NCBI GenBank assembly: GCA_023426765.1
Contig: JAEZBW010000145.1
Span: 1 to 7,756 of the forward strand
Direction: 5' to 3'
DNA: 7,756 nt
Source of the DNA: Bacillota bacterium
GTDB taxonomy: Bacteria > Bacillota > Clostridia > DSM-8532
Below, one piece after another: positions 1 to 5,966 of the stretch. A model generated the notes under the pieces. The model was not told the origin of the DNA and made no database searches. It worked only from the letters and a program-made list of their open reading frames with translations. Each line of letters starts with the position of its first letter. Positions within the stretch are counted from its first letter, which is position 1. A program made the translations under genes and the position numbers.

Positions 1-927
1 CTTTGAGACATAATCGCGCCCGGCGGTGATAAAAAGCTCCTTAAAGCCATCGTCATCCAAATCGGCCGCCAGCATGCCATTGACCATAAGCGTTTTGGCG
101 CTTCCGCCGAAATTCCCGTTTTCCGCCATGGTGCGAAAATGTGTTGTGTTCTGAACGTTCAGCCTCAGGGTGCTCAGTACGGTAAGGCTTTCTGTGCTGA
201 TGCGGCACATCGCGATGGTGTCACCCCGCCCGATTGCCACCTCGTCCATTCCGTCGTGGTCGAAGTCACCTGAAACGGCGAAGATGAACCTGTACTTGTC
301 AAGTACTCCGGGCATTCCCTGAAACATTGACGCATCGCTTCCCACCTGATTATATGTTTTCGTCACCGCCTTGTGGGTATGGCCTTCAGTCGTTGTTTCG
401 TTGACATATTGTGTAATGGTGGCGCCTACCTTGCCGGTTGACATATTATAGAAGACATTGATAACCTCGTCCTTGCCGTCGCCATCGGTGTCCGCTGCTA
501 CGCTGACGCGCTCACCGGCTGTGATAAGGTTCACATTGGGAGTTCCGTTATCGAATATCGTTGAAACTGCTGTCTGATCGACGTACCGAAAGGTTGCACC
601 CTGCGGAAAGGAAGCTTGGTAGAGAAGGCTCTGAGCGCCCCCGGCCATAAAAAGCTGGTTCACGCCAAATTTAGTGACCTTGTTAACACCGAAGGGGCTT
701 TTTGCGCGATCCACCAGTTGCCCGCTGGGTGAATAACGCTCGGGCTGTTCGGTGGAAAAGCCCAGGGCTTCAACCGGCTTCGCCTGCTCCTCGTCCAGTA
801 TCAGGTCACCCTCCGTATCTTCCTCGGCTCGTGCCATAATGAGAGGGAATGCGTTGAAAATCACAAAAGCCGCCAGTAAAACGGAAATCAACCTGAAAAA
901 ACGCGAATAGACTCTTTCACATTTCAT
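1..927 (-). CDS. Secreted FG-GAP/VCBS-like repeat protein, N-terminal part (runs off the left edge)
   Basis: The frame is open from an ATG at 927-925 to the window edge, giving 309 residues of a longer protein. An AAAGGAG ribosome binding site lies at 944-938, 10 nt before the ATG. The N-terminus is a signal peptide: basic residues to R12, a hydrophobic stretch at about 13-31, and a plausible cleavage after ARA at residue 34, followed by an acidic mature start. Three Asp-rich loops follow: DTDGDGKDEV (146-154), DFDHDGMDEV (221-230) and DLDDDGFKEL (289-298). Spaced about 70 residues apart and each followed by a short hydrophobic strand, they match calcium-binding loops of FG-GAP/VCBS (integrin alpha-like propeller) repeats. 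Such proteins act outside the cell, often in adhesion or carbohydrate binding; the specific role here cannot be told. No LPXTG, dockerin or catalytic domain is visible in this part. It is not clearly linked to the neighbouring repair operon. Confidence 0.8.
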   Translation of the reverse strand, partial: MKCERVYSRFFRLISVLLAAFVIFNAFPLIMARAEEDTEGDLILDEEQAKPVEALGFSTEQPERYSPSGQLVDRAKSPFGVNKVTKFGVNQLFMAGGAQSLLYQASFPQGATFRYVDQTAVSTIFDNGTPNVNLITAGERVSVAADTDGDGKDEVINVFYNMSTGKVGATITQYVNETTTEGHTHKAVTKTYNQVGSDASMFQGMPGVLDKYRFIFAVSGDFDHDGMDEVAIGRGDTIAMCRISTESLTVLSTLRLNVQNTTHFRTMAENGNFGGSAKTLMVNGMLAADLDDDGFKELFITAGRDYVSK

Positions 928-1091
928 AATCCGATAACTCCTTTATGAAAATGATTAAAACCGGAGGTATTCCGGGAAAGCTGTGCTTCATCAAAGGTTC
1001 TCCCCTGATCCTGTCCTAGGTGGATCTTGTCGATTTAACAGGATTATTCCGGTATTTAATAAAATTATAGAGGATGAAGGCTGAAAATGAA

Positions 1092-1100
1092 ATTATACCA
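1092..1100 (-). promoter_or_regulatory. Possible extended -10 promoter for the secreted-protein gene
   Basis: On the minus strand the sequence reads TGGTATAAT, an extended -10 element (TGnTATAAT). A second TATAAT is at 1069-1064. Neither has a good -35 at 17 nt. A start here would leave a leader of about 160 nt before the ATG at 927. This is motif matching only. Confidence 0.3.
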
Positions 1101-1164
1101 GGTATTAGAAAAGTATTAGGAGCATCAATATCTTTGTTCTGAAATGTCATTCTGAGCGTGCAGG

Positions 1165-1202
1165 AAAACAGCTCTCGCAGAAATGCTGAGAGCTGTTTTT
1201 TT
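1165..1202 (+). terminator. Intrinsic terminator-like hairpin
   Basis: AAAACAGCTCTC (1165-1176) pairs perfectly with GAGAGCTGTTTT (1188-1199). The stem continues as GCA/TGC with one bulged T and a GAAA tetraloop, and seven Ts follow at 1196-1202. The T-run points to plus-strand termination, yet no plus-strand gene lies upstream in the window. Read on the minus strand the stem is followed by only four Ts, so it could be a weak terminator for the ku-ligase-polymerase operon about 300 nt upstream. Confidence 0.5.
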
Positions 1203-1270
1203 ATGCGAAGCCTCGATGAATTGAAAGCGAAACTGTCATTGGTATGTAAGTGCTGCCATGACACTTTACC

Positions 1271-1364
1271 TGTCATCCTCAGCGCAGCTGTCATCCTGAG
1301 GGCAGCGAAGGATCTCTGAAATAGTCTTGCATTCTATAGATCCTTCGTTTCACTCAGGATGACA
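1271..1364. repeat. Dispersed imperfect inverted repeat, REP/MITE-like
   Basis: The core is an inverted repeat: TGTCATCCTGAG (1289-1300) and CGAAGGATCT (1306-1315) mirror AGATCCTTCG (1338-1347) and CTCAGGATGACA (1353-1364). The arms are 27 nt with 22 matching bases, around a 22-nt loop. In front of it, 1271-1288 is an 18-nt tandem copy of 1289-1306 with two differences, and a fragment TGTCATTCTGAGCG occurs at 1145-1158. From memory, similar TCATTCTGAGCG/GAAGGATCT palindromes recur in many bacterial genomes. The structure suggests an intergenic mobile or extragenic palindrome and codes for nothing. Confidence 0.65.
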
Positions 1365-1500
1365 TTCGCTTCGCTCATGGTTGCCCTTTTATAACAATGA
1401 CCGCTTCGCTTTCTTTTATCGTGATGCACAACGTGCATGGGAAATCTGAACGTGGTGAAGAATTTTACCTGGAAAAGATCAGGTTTTGCTTCATTTCTGC

Positions 1501-2388
1501 TTAAACCTTTTCCAACCGGCTGACAATGGCTTGCAAGCCTGGCGCCATGTCCGAGGTGAATACCGGTTGATAAATATCACCCATTTTCTTTAGTCTTTTC
1601 CCGATGGTTTTCAGTGTAAAGTCTTCCGGTACGGCACCTTTCTCAAGCTCTTTCCACAAAAGCGGAGTGGACACATTGGCAGTCCTGGTTGCACGCGGGG
1701 AATAAGGAGAAATGATTGTCTTCCCTCTCCACATCTGCAAATAATCAAAGTACAGCTTTTTCCCCCGGGCATTCACCTTTCGCTCGATGGTGAATATTTC
1801 AGGATATTTTTCTGCAAAATATTGACCGAAAAACGCGTTGATTTCCCTTGCGGTATCATAATGCAGCTTCCGACCCGTCGGGATGGCAACCTGTATTCCC
1901 GTAGCCCCGGAGGTTTTACAGAAGCTGTGAATGCCCAGCGCTTCCAGGGTTTCATGAACGATTAAAGCCGCATCGGCAACCTGCGGAAAGGTTTGCCCTT
2001 CGGAAGGGTCCAAATCAAAAATCAAAGCATCGGGATAATCCGGAGAATCCATCGCATTGAAGGGAATGTGGAACTCCAGCGCAGCCATGTTTCCCATCCA
2101 CAGCAGCGACTCCAATGAATCCAGCACAACATGCTCAATACCATCCATCTCGCGCCTATCAACAAAATCCGGAGCATGGGACGGGATGTTTTTCTGGTAG
2201 TAGGATTTCTCACCAACCCCATCGGGAAAATGAATGGTGGTAAGGTTTCGGTTTTTTGTATAATACAGCAGATAGGGTGATAGCTCATGAAGGCTTTTCA
2301 CATAATCCAGCTTGGTGACGCCTGCTTCAGGAAATAGCAATTTATCCGGGTTTGACAGCTGGATGGGGACTTTTGTGTTTTTCATCAC
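1501..2388 (-). CDS. ligD: Stand-alone LigD-type DNA polymerase/primase (NHEJ)
   Basis: This is an archaeo-eukaryotic primase (AEP) superfamily polymerase of the LigD PolDom type. In NHEJ it adds or fills nucleotides at broken ends held by Ku. The 295 residues are the usual size of the isolated domain. Visible motifs are FDLDPSEG at 124-131, whose Asp125 and Asp127 would bind the catalytic metals; KTSGATGIQVAIP at 158-170, the nucleotide-binding SG loop; and LYFDYLQMWRGKTIISPYS at 212-230, with Asp215 as third carboxylate. The Gln in GIQV, where many LigD proteins have His, also occurs in Bacillus LigD as I recall it. No ligase or phosphoesterase domain is attached. The GTG start at 2388 overlaps the ligase stop as GTGA, with AGGAG 11 nt upstream; the ATG at 2385 is an equally possible start one codon later. 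It is the third gene of the ku operon and is probably translationally coupled to the ligase. Confidence 0.92.
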   Translation of the reverse strand: MMKNTKVPIQLSNPDKLLFPEAGVTKLDYVKSLHELSPYLLYYTKNRNLTTIHFPDGVGEKSYYQKNIPSHAPDFVDRREMDGIEHVVLDSLESLLWMGNMAALEFHIPFNAMDSPDYPDALIFDLDPSEGQTFPQVADAALIVHETLEALGIHSFCKTSGATGIQVAIPTGRKLHYDTAREINAFFGQYFAEKYPEIFTIERKVNARGKKLYFDYLQMWRGKTIISPYSPRATRTANVSTPLLWKELEKGAVPEDFTLKTIGKRLKKMGDIYQPVFTSDMAPGLQAIVSRLEKV

Positions 2389-3329
2389 GATGAAACAATC
2401 TCCTCTTCTCCGACAGCCTCTTCAGGCTTTTTTGCGCTGAAACCCTCCAACACGGGATGACGCAGCCCGCCCTGGGGTTCTTTTTCCATATACATCACCA
2501 ACACGGTTAAAACAGGATGAAGCCAGATTACATCTTTTTCTCTGATTTCTGAGCCAAAGGGTGATTCCTTTTGCTCCAACCGGGAAAAAGCCTGTGTTAG
2601 CAGGGTTTTATCCTTATATGATAACCCGGAGGATACATTTCCCACATGAACCAGGTGTTCATTTTGGTGAACGCCTAATATCAGGGATTTAACTTCCCCA
2701 TCCCTCAGTTTCACCCCGCAAACGACGCATAACAGCCTCTTTTTTATCTTCGTTTTCAACCATTCCCGATGTTTCTTTCCTCCGATATAGAGGCTTGACA
2801 ACCGCTTTGAAACAATCCCTTCCATTCGCTTTTCCTTCATGGCAGAAAACAAAGCTTCCCCGTCATTGTAGTCGGCAACGACCTGTATCATGCCGTTGCC
2901 GTGGAGGGTTTTTTCAAGGATTTCCTTTCTGTCTGAAAGAGATGTTCCGCGCAAATCATGACCATCCCTGTAAAGAATATCAAAAACCATGTATTGTACC
3001 GGGTACTTTTCCTTGTATTGGGCCAGCCGTTCCAGCCGTTTCACCCTTTCCCGGGACATGACATGATAAAAGGAAGGCTTCCCTGCATTATCCAATACAA
3101 TCAGTTCGCCGTCGAGAACGGCTTCCCGGCAGTCCAGCATACTTTTAATTTGGGCAACTTCGGGGTACCAGTCAATACGTTCCCTTCCACTGCGCGTATA
3201 CAAACGGGTTCGATTCTGTTCAACATAACACAATCCCCTTATACCATCCCACTTAACCTGGTGCACCCAATCGTCGCCCTTCGTCACGGTATCCACTAAA
3301 ACCGGCTCCATCGGATCCATCCAATCCAT
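2385..3329 (-). CDS. ligD: Stand-alone LigD-type ATP-dependent DNA ligase (NHEJ)
   Basis: The protein seals DNA nicks through an ATP-derived adenylyl intermediate and would complete end joining after Ku and the polymerase act. All nucleotidyltransferase motifs are present in its 314 residues: motif I VKWDGIRG with the adenylated Lys26; motif III DGELIVLD with Glu75; motif IIIa YMVFDILY at 113-120; motif IV EGIVSKR with Glu170 and Lys175; and motif V WLKTKIKK at 190-197. An OB-fold follows at about 200-295, then a short acidic tail (PEEAVGEEE) that may be the remnant of a linker. It starts 3 nt after the ku stop. The SD before the ATG at 3329 is poor, so coupling to ku translation is likely; Met4 or Met7 are alternative starts. 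It matches the N-terminal half of Bacillus-type LigD (Lig-Pol order) but ends before the polymerase. It overlaps the polymerase gene by 4 nt. Confidence 0.92.
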   Translation of the reverse strand: MDWMDPMEPVLVDTVTKGDDWVHQVKWDGIRGLCYVEQNRTRLYTRSGRERIDWYPEVAQIKSMLDCREAVLDGELIVLDNAGKPSFYHVMSRERVKRLERLAQYKEKYPVQYMVFDILYRDGHDLRGTSLSDRKEILEKTLHGNGMIQVVADYNDGEALFSAMKEKRMEGIVSKRLSSLYIGGKKHREWLKTKIKKRLLCVVCGVKLRDGEVKSLILGVHQNEHLVHVGNVSSGLSYKDKTLLTQAFSRLEQKESPFGSEIREKDVIWLHPVLTVLVMYMEKEPQGGLRHPVLEGFSAKKPEEAVGEEEIVSS

Positions 3330-3332
3330 TGC

Positions 3333-4160
3333 CTACACCGCTTTTCCGGTGGTCTTTTTCCGGGTTCCGGATTTTGCTGCCGGTGCTTTCTTTTTAGTTT
3401 CCTGCAGACTGGCCTTCAAGGCTTCCATCAGATCAATGACATTCTGCTTCGGGGCCTGCGGTGCAACCTGGACCTCTTTACCCTCAATCTTCTTCTGAAT
3501 CAATTCGGTTAAAGCCGTATTGTATTCATCGGTGTATTTTTCGGGTTCAAACGCTGCAGTCAGGTTGTCAATCAGCTTTACTGCGATATTCAGCTCTTTT
3601 GCATCGGTTTCGGTTTTCTCCGGCAAGCCGGGAATTTGCGCCGTTGGCCTCACCTCGGAAGCATAGAACAGGGTTTCCATCACAAGAGCGTTTTTGTAAA
3701 CCCGCAGGGCCGCCAGGGTTTGCTTCGAGCGGATGGTCACCCGGGCTATTGCGATCCTGCCGGTGTCATTCATCGCCTGCCGCAGCAGGTTATATGCTTT
3801 GCCTCCGGTATCCTGGGGTGAAAGATAATAGGTTTTATCGAAGTATACCGGGTCGATTTCGGCAAGATTCACGAAATCCAGAATTTCAATGTTCCGGACA
3901 CCCGGCTGCTTCTGAATGGCTTCCAAATCGGCTTCATTCAGCACCACAAAATGATCCGGTTCATATTCGTATCCGCGGACAATGTCCTCTTCTTTCACTT
4001 CAACATTGCAATTGGGGCATACCTTTTTATAGTTCAGGGGTGTGTTGCAGGCTTTATGGAGAAATCTGAACTTAATGTCCTTGTTTTCAGTGGCGGTAAA
4101 CATTTTAATCGGAATGTTCACCAGTCCAAAGCTGATAGCTCCTTTCCAGACCGTATGCAT
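3333..4160 (-). CDS. ku: DNA end-binding protein Ku
   Basis: Bacterial Ku forms a homodimeric ring on double-strand break ends and recruits the LigD activities. The opening MHTVWKGAISFGLVNIP is diagnostic, as are GYEYEPDHFVVL (63-74), EIDPVYFDKTYYLSP (101-115), and IDNLTAAFEPEKYTDEY (197-213). Its 275 residues match the family's normal length. His35, Cys38, Cys48 and Cys51 (HKAC...CPNC) could form a zinc site; as I recall it, the Bacillus protein lacks the first Cys. After the core there is a flexible Pro/Ala/Lys tail ending in KKK...RKKTTGK, the basic C-terminus known in other Ku proteins to help DNA binding. An AAGGAGGG ribosome binding site sits at 4173-4166. It is the first gene of the operon ku, ligase, polymerase, with a 3-nt gap to the ligase. 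Confidence 0.96.
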   Translation of the reverse strand: MHTVWKGAISFGLVNIPIKMFTATENKDIKFRFLHKACNTPLNYKKVCPNCNVEVKEEDIVRGYEYEPDHFVVLNEADLEAIQKQPGVRNIEILDFVNLAEIDPVYFDKTYYLSPQDTGGKAYNLLRQAMNDTGRIAIARVTIRSKQTLAALRVYKNALVMETLFYASEVRPTAQIPGLPEKTETDAKELNIAVKLIDNLTAAFEPEKYTDEYNTALTELIQKKIEGKEVQVAPQAPKQNVIDLMEALKASLQETKKKAPAAKSGTRKKTTGKAV

Positions 4161-4184
4161 ACCATCCCTCCTTTTTCATCTTTA

Positions 4185-4212
4185 TAGTTTGTTTCCGCAC
4201 CTCGTTTTATGC
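4185..4212 (-). promoter_or_regulatory. Candidate sigma-G-like promoter of the ku operon
   Basis: On the minus strand, GCATA (4212-4208) is followed after 16 nt by CAAACTA (4191-4185). These resemble the forespore sigma-G elements GHATR (5/5) and CATWHTA (6/7), though the usual spacer is 17-18 nt. The predicted start, near 4178, leaves a short leader containing the AAGGAGGG site. In B. subtilis the ku-ligD genes are known to be sigma-G controlled. A vegetative alternative is GATAAT at 4230-4225, which lacks a good -35. Confidence 0.35.
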
Positions 4213-4243
4213 TCTTACTGTAGTATTATCCAGCCAGTTGGTA

Positions 4244-4249
4244 TATAAT
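4244..4249 (+). promoter_or_regulatory. -10 element of the gene at 4279
   Basis: TATAAT lies 30 nt before the ATG and is preceded by a GT-rich stretch (TTGGTA). No good TTGACA is seen 16-18 nt upstream; TAGTAT at 4221-4226 is the sequence at 17 nt. The expected start, near 4256, leaves a short leader holding the G-rich ribosome binding site. It is divergent from the ku promoter in a shared 118-nt intergenic region. Confidence 0.5.
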
Positions 4250-4278
4250 TAAAAAAAGTTCGTGTGGGGGGAATCATC

Positions 4279-4875
4279 ATGTCTTTGGATAAATACAGGT
4301 TGAAGCTGCAGAAAAACCGGGATAAAGCTGAAAACGGAAGCCCGCAGTTTACATTGAAATACAATGTGAAGTCCGACAACCCAAAGCATGTCAGTTATTC
4401 CATTCTGTCACCACTGATTGGAAATGATGATGTGATCATCATGCTGAGCACCGAGTTTTTTCAGAACTCAGGAAACAGCAATCAAACTCCGATCCACAAA
4501 TTTATTGAAAACGTCCGTCAACTCGGGTTATTCGTTGTTGAAAGAAACAGACCTGTCGAACAGAAGGTTTCATTTTTCGGGTTTCAGTCAAACATCCGGA
4601 AAAAGGTTGAGTTGCTTGAAGTTGCCGCATATGTCCCAAACCAGGTATGGAAGGATTCCTTCCGCGACATCGTGCCCATGTGCGGTGCAAGATATTTTGT
4701 ACTGCAGCAGATGTTCAGCATTCAAAATTTTATCAGCGGAATCTTCGATATGACAGAAGAAGTGATTGCAACTACATTCCTGACCAGTATTTTTGATCTG
4801 GCAGTGGCGGGTCAAATGGGTATTTCGTCCACCATCATGGACCAGGAAGAAATATCCAGACGCCTGGGGCTATAA
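4279..4875 (+). CDS. Unrecognised 198-residue protein, divergent from ku
   Basis: I do not recognise this family. The start is set at the ATG at 4279 because a GGGGGG run (4266-4271) sits 7 nt before it and a TATAAT 30 nt before; an in-frame GTG at 4264 would place that run inside the gene. The protein has a basic, polar N-terminus (KYRLKLQKNRDK, 5-16) and no signal peptide or clear membrane segment. Alternating strands follow, for example DVIIMLSTEFF (51-61) and GLFVVERNRPV (83-93). A helical, hydrophobic C-terminal third (about 138-180) leads to a polar end, EEISRRLGL. The only cysteine is at 135 (PMCGARYF). It looks like a soluble alpha/beta protein. It is transcribed away from ku and towards araD, with a hairpin directly after its stop. 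It may be a conserved clostridial hypothetical; neither neighbour gives a function. Confidence 0.75.
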   Translation: MSLDKYRLKLQKNRDKAENGSPQFTLKYNVKSDNPKHVSYSILSPLIGNDDVIIMLSTEFFQNSGNSNQTPIHKFIENVRQLGLFVVERNRPVEQKVSFFGFQSNIRKKVELLEVAAYVPNQVWKDSFRDIVPMCGARYFVLQQMFSIQNFISGIFDMTEEVIATTFLTSIFDLAVAGQMGISSTIMDQEEISRRLGL

Positions 4876-4905
4876 CAAAGATGAGTTTTTCTGATATTTG
4901 AAACA

Positions 4906-4948
4906 AAAGGCGGTGTTTAAAGTACCATGGTACCTTGAACCCGCCTTT
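4906..4948. terminator. Long bidirectional hairpin between convergent genes
   Basis: AAAGGCGG (4906-4913) pairs with CCGCCTTT (4941-4948). After one bulged T, GTTTAA (4915-4920) pairs with TTGAAC (4935-4940) with one G-U pair. The top is the perfect palindrome GTACCATGGTAC (4922-4933). The stem lies between the stop of the 198-residue gene and the stop of araD. On the minus strand it is followed by TTTTGTTT, so it suits araD best; on the plus strand the T-run is only the TTT of the stem. Confidence 0.65.
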
Positions 4949-4959
4949 GCTCTGTCGCC

Positions 4960-5646
4960 TTATTGTCCGTAATAAGCGTTTGCGCCGTGTTTACGCAGAA
5001 AATGTTTGTTCAGGAGAGCCTGATCCATCGGACCAATTCCCGGGGTTAGCTGCATTGTATGGTAAGCAATTTTAGCAACCTCTTCGAGGACAACGGAATT
5101 GTGCACGGCATCCATCGGATCCTTTCCCCAGGTGAACGGCCCATGCATGTTTACAAGAACCGCCGGGATATCCATGGGATTCATCCCCGCGAAGGCTTCC
5201 AATACAACCTTGCCGGTTTCTTCCTCATACTTACTGCTGATTTCTTCCTGTGTCATCTTGCGGGTGCAGGGAATCTGCCCAAAGAAATAATCCCCATGGG
5301 TAGTGCCCAACGCCGGAATCCCCTTACCAGCCTGGGCGAAGCTTGTTGCCCATGGCGAATGGGTGTGGACAACGCCGCCGATGTCCTTAAAGTGCTTGTA
5401 GAAAACCAGGTGCGTCGGCGTATCCGATGAGGGCTTCAGTTTTCCCTCCACCTTGTTTCCGTCCAGATCCACCACTACCAGATCTTCAACTCTCATTTCA
5501 TCATAAGACACTCCGCTGGGCTTGATGACCACAAGTCCCTTTTCCCGGTCAATTCCGCTGACGTTCCCCCACGTAAAGGTTATCAAACCATATTTAGGAA
5601 GCATCAGGTTCGCTTGTAATACTTGTTCTTTCAATTTTTCCAACAT
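4960..5646 (-). CDS. araD: L-ribulose-5-phosphate 4-epimerase
   Basis: AraD interconverts L-ribulose-5-phosphate and D-xylulose-5-phosphate by a zinc-dependent retro-aldol/aldol route, feeding arabinose into the pentose phosphate pathway in the cytosol. The 228 residues match the usual length of about 230. Class II aldolase-family motifs are complete: TWGNVSG (25-31), KPSGVSYD (42-49), SSDTPTHL (73-80), HTHSPWATSFAQ with zinc ligands His94 and His96 (94-105), THGDYF with Asp119, MHGPFTWG with third zinc ligand His168, and the C-terminal AYYGQ with Tyr226, equivalent to the catalytic Tyr of E. coli AraD. The ATG at 5646 is chosen because GGTGA lies 4 nt before it and the family begins at MLEKLKEQVL; an in-frame GTG at 5658 would add four residues. 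It lies downstream of araR on the same strand, separated by a repeat array, so a promoter of its own is likely. Confidence 0.96.
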   Translation of the reverse strand: MLEKLKEQVLQANLMLPKYGLITFTWGNVSGIDREKGLVVIKPSGVSYDEMRVEDLVVVDLDGNKVEGKLKPSSDTPTHLVFYKHFKDIGGVVHTHSPWATSFAQAGKGIPALGTTHGDYFFGQIPCTRKMTQEEISSKYEEETGKVVLEAFAGMNPMDIPAVLVNMHGPFTWGKDPMDAVHNSVVLEEVAKIAYHTMQLTPGIGPMDQALLNKHFLRKHGANAYYGQ

Positions 5647-5682
5647 AGAATCACCCACTTTAAATTTATTATTTATGGTCAG

Positions 5683-5702
5683 ATCAGGAATACCTGATAT
5701 TC
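5683..5702. promoter_or_regulatory. Nested inverted repeats upstream of araD, possible operator
   Basis: ATCAGG-AATA-CCTGAT (5683-5698) is a perfect 6-bp inverted repeat. It overlaps GAATA-CCTGA-TATTC (5688-5702), a perfect 5-bp one. It lies 37-56 nt before the araD ATG, where an operator would sit. It does not match the AraR box; only a half-like ACAAAT occurs nearby at 5722-5727. No clear -35/-10 pair was found in this leader, which is AT-rich from 5659 to 5680. Confidence 0.35.
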
Positions 5703-5774
5703 GTAAAAGTGTCTGGCTCTCACAAATAGAGAACTGAAACCATGGTATTGGTTCCGAATGTCATATTAGGTCGA

Positions 5775-5966
5775 GGTACCCAGGCCCCGCCCATTGGTTT
5801 AATTTAGCCAAGGAACCTGGGCCCCGCCCACTGGCTAAATTAAGCCAAGGTACCTGGGCCCCGCCCATTGGTCAGGGAACCTGGGCCCTGCCCGTGGTAA
5901 ATCCTTGGTCAAAATTTACCGGGGAACCTGTCCCCGTGGTAAATCCTGGGCCCCGCCCCTGGTAAA
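5775..5966. repeat. Degenerate GC-rich tandem repeat array between araD and araR
   Basis: Six related units share the core CCTGGGCCCCGCCC. Units 1-3 read GG(T/A)ACC(C/T)(A/G)GGCCCCGCCCAYTGG and begin at 5775, 5812 and 5849, exactly 37 bp apart. The spacers TTAATTTAGCCAA and TAAATTAAGCCAA are themselves near-palindromic with the flanking TTGG/CTGG. Unit 4 (5876-5898) reads CCCTGCCC. Unit 5 (5923-5940) is a diverged GGAACCTGTCCCCGTGGT. Unit 6 is at 5945-5963. GTGGTAAATCC recurs at 5894-5904 and 5936-5946. The GC-rich cores contrast with the AT-rich surroundings. The array covers the last codons of araR. It is probably a REP-type extragenic repeat cluster; no transposase is in the window. Confidence 0.8.

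Larger units (their letters stand above)
928..1500. other. Non-coding stretch with hairpin and dispersed repeats
   Basis: No credible gene is seen here. The stretch holds the leader and a possible promoter of the leftward secreted-protein gene, a T-tailed hairpin at 1165-1202, and a repeat block at 1271-1364. A short inverted repeat ATGCAC-AAC-GTGCAT lies at 1424-1438. The leader also has two small inverted repeats: CCGGA/TCCGG at 961-975, and ATCCTGT (1008-1014) with ACAGGAT (1038-1044). No convincing terminator with a T-run is seen directly after the polymerase gene that ends at 1501. Confidence 0.6.

Noticed and set aside
1016..1294. A 92-codon minus-strand open frame
   Set aside because: It begins in the dispersed TGTCATCCT repeats, has no clear ribosome binding site, and its product looks like translated repeat and hairpin sequence.
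1440..1500. Intrinsic terminator just after the polymerase gene
   Set aside because: The only stem found is ACCTG/CAGGT and it is followed by As, not Ts, on the minus strand.
2383..2388. Frameshift within a single ligD gene
   Set aside because: The overlap has a ribosome binding site and clean start and stop codons, and both products are complete domains. A sequencing error cannot be fully excluded, but a real split is the simpler reading.
3461..4069. A 202-codon plus-strand open frame inside ku
   Set aside because: It is fully antisense to a well-supported Ku gene; its composition is that of a shadow frame with no family likeness.
4264..4278. GTG start for the unknown gene, adding five residues
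   Set aside because: It would place the G-rich ribosome binding site inside the coding region; the ATG at 4279 has correct spacing.
5775..5966. CRISPR array
   Set aside because: The repeats are degenerate, spacers are short and similar to each other, unit spacing varies after the third copy, and no cas gene is present.
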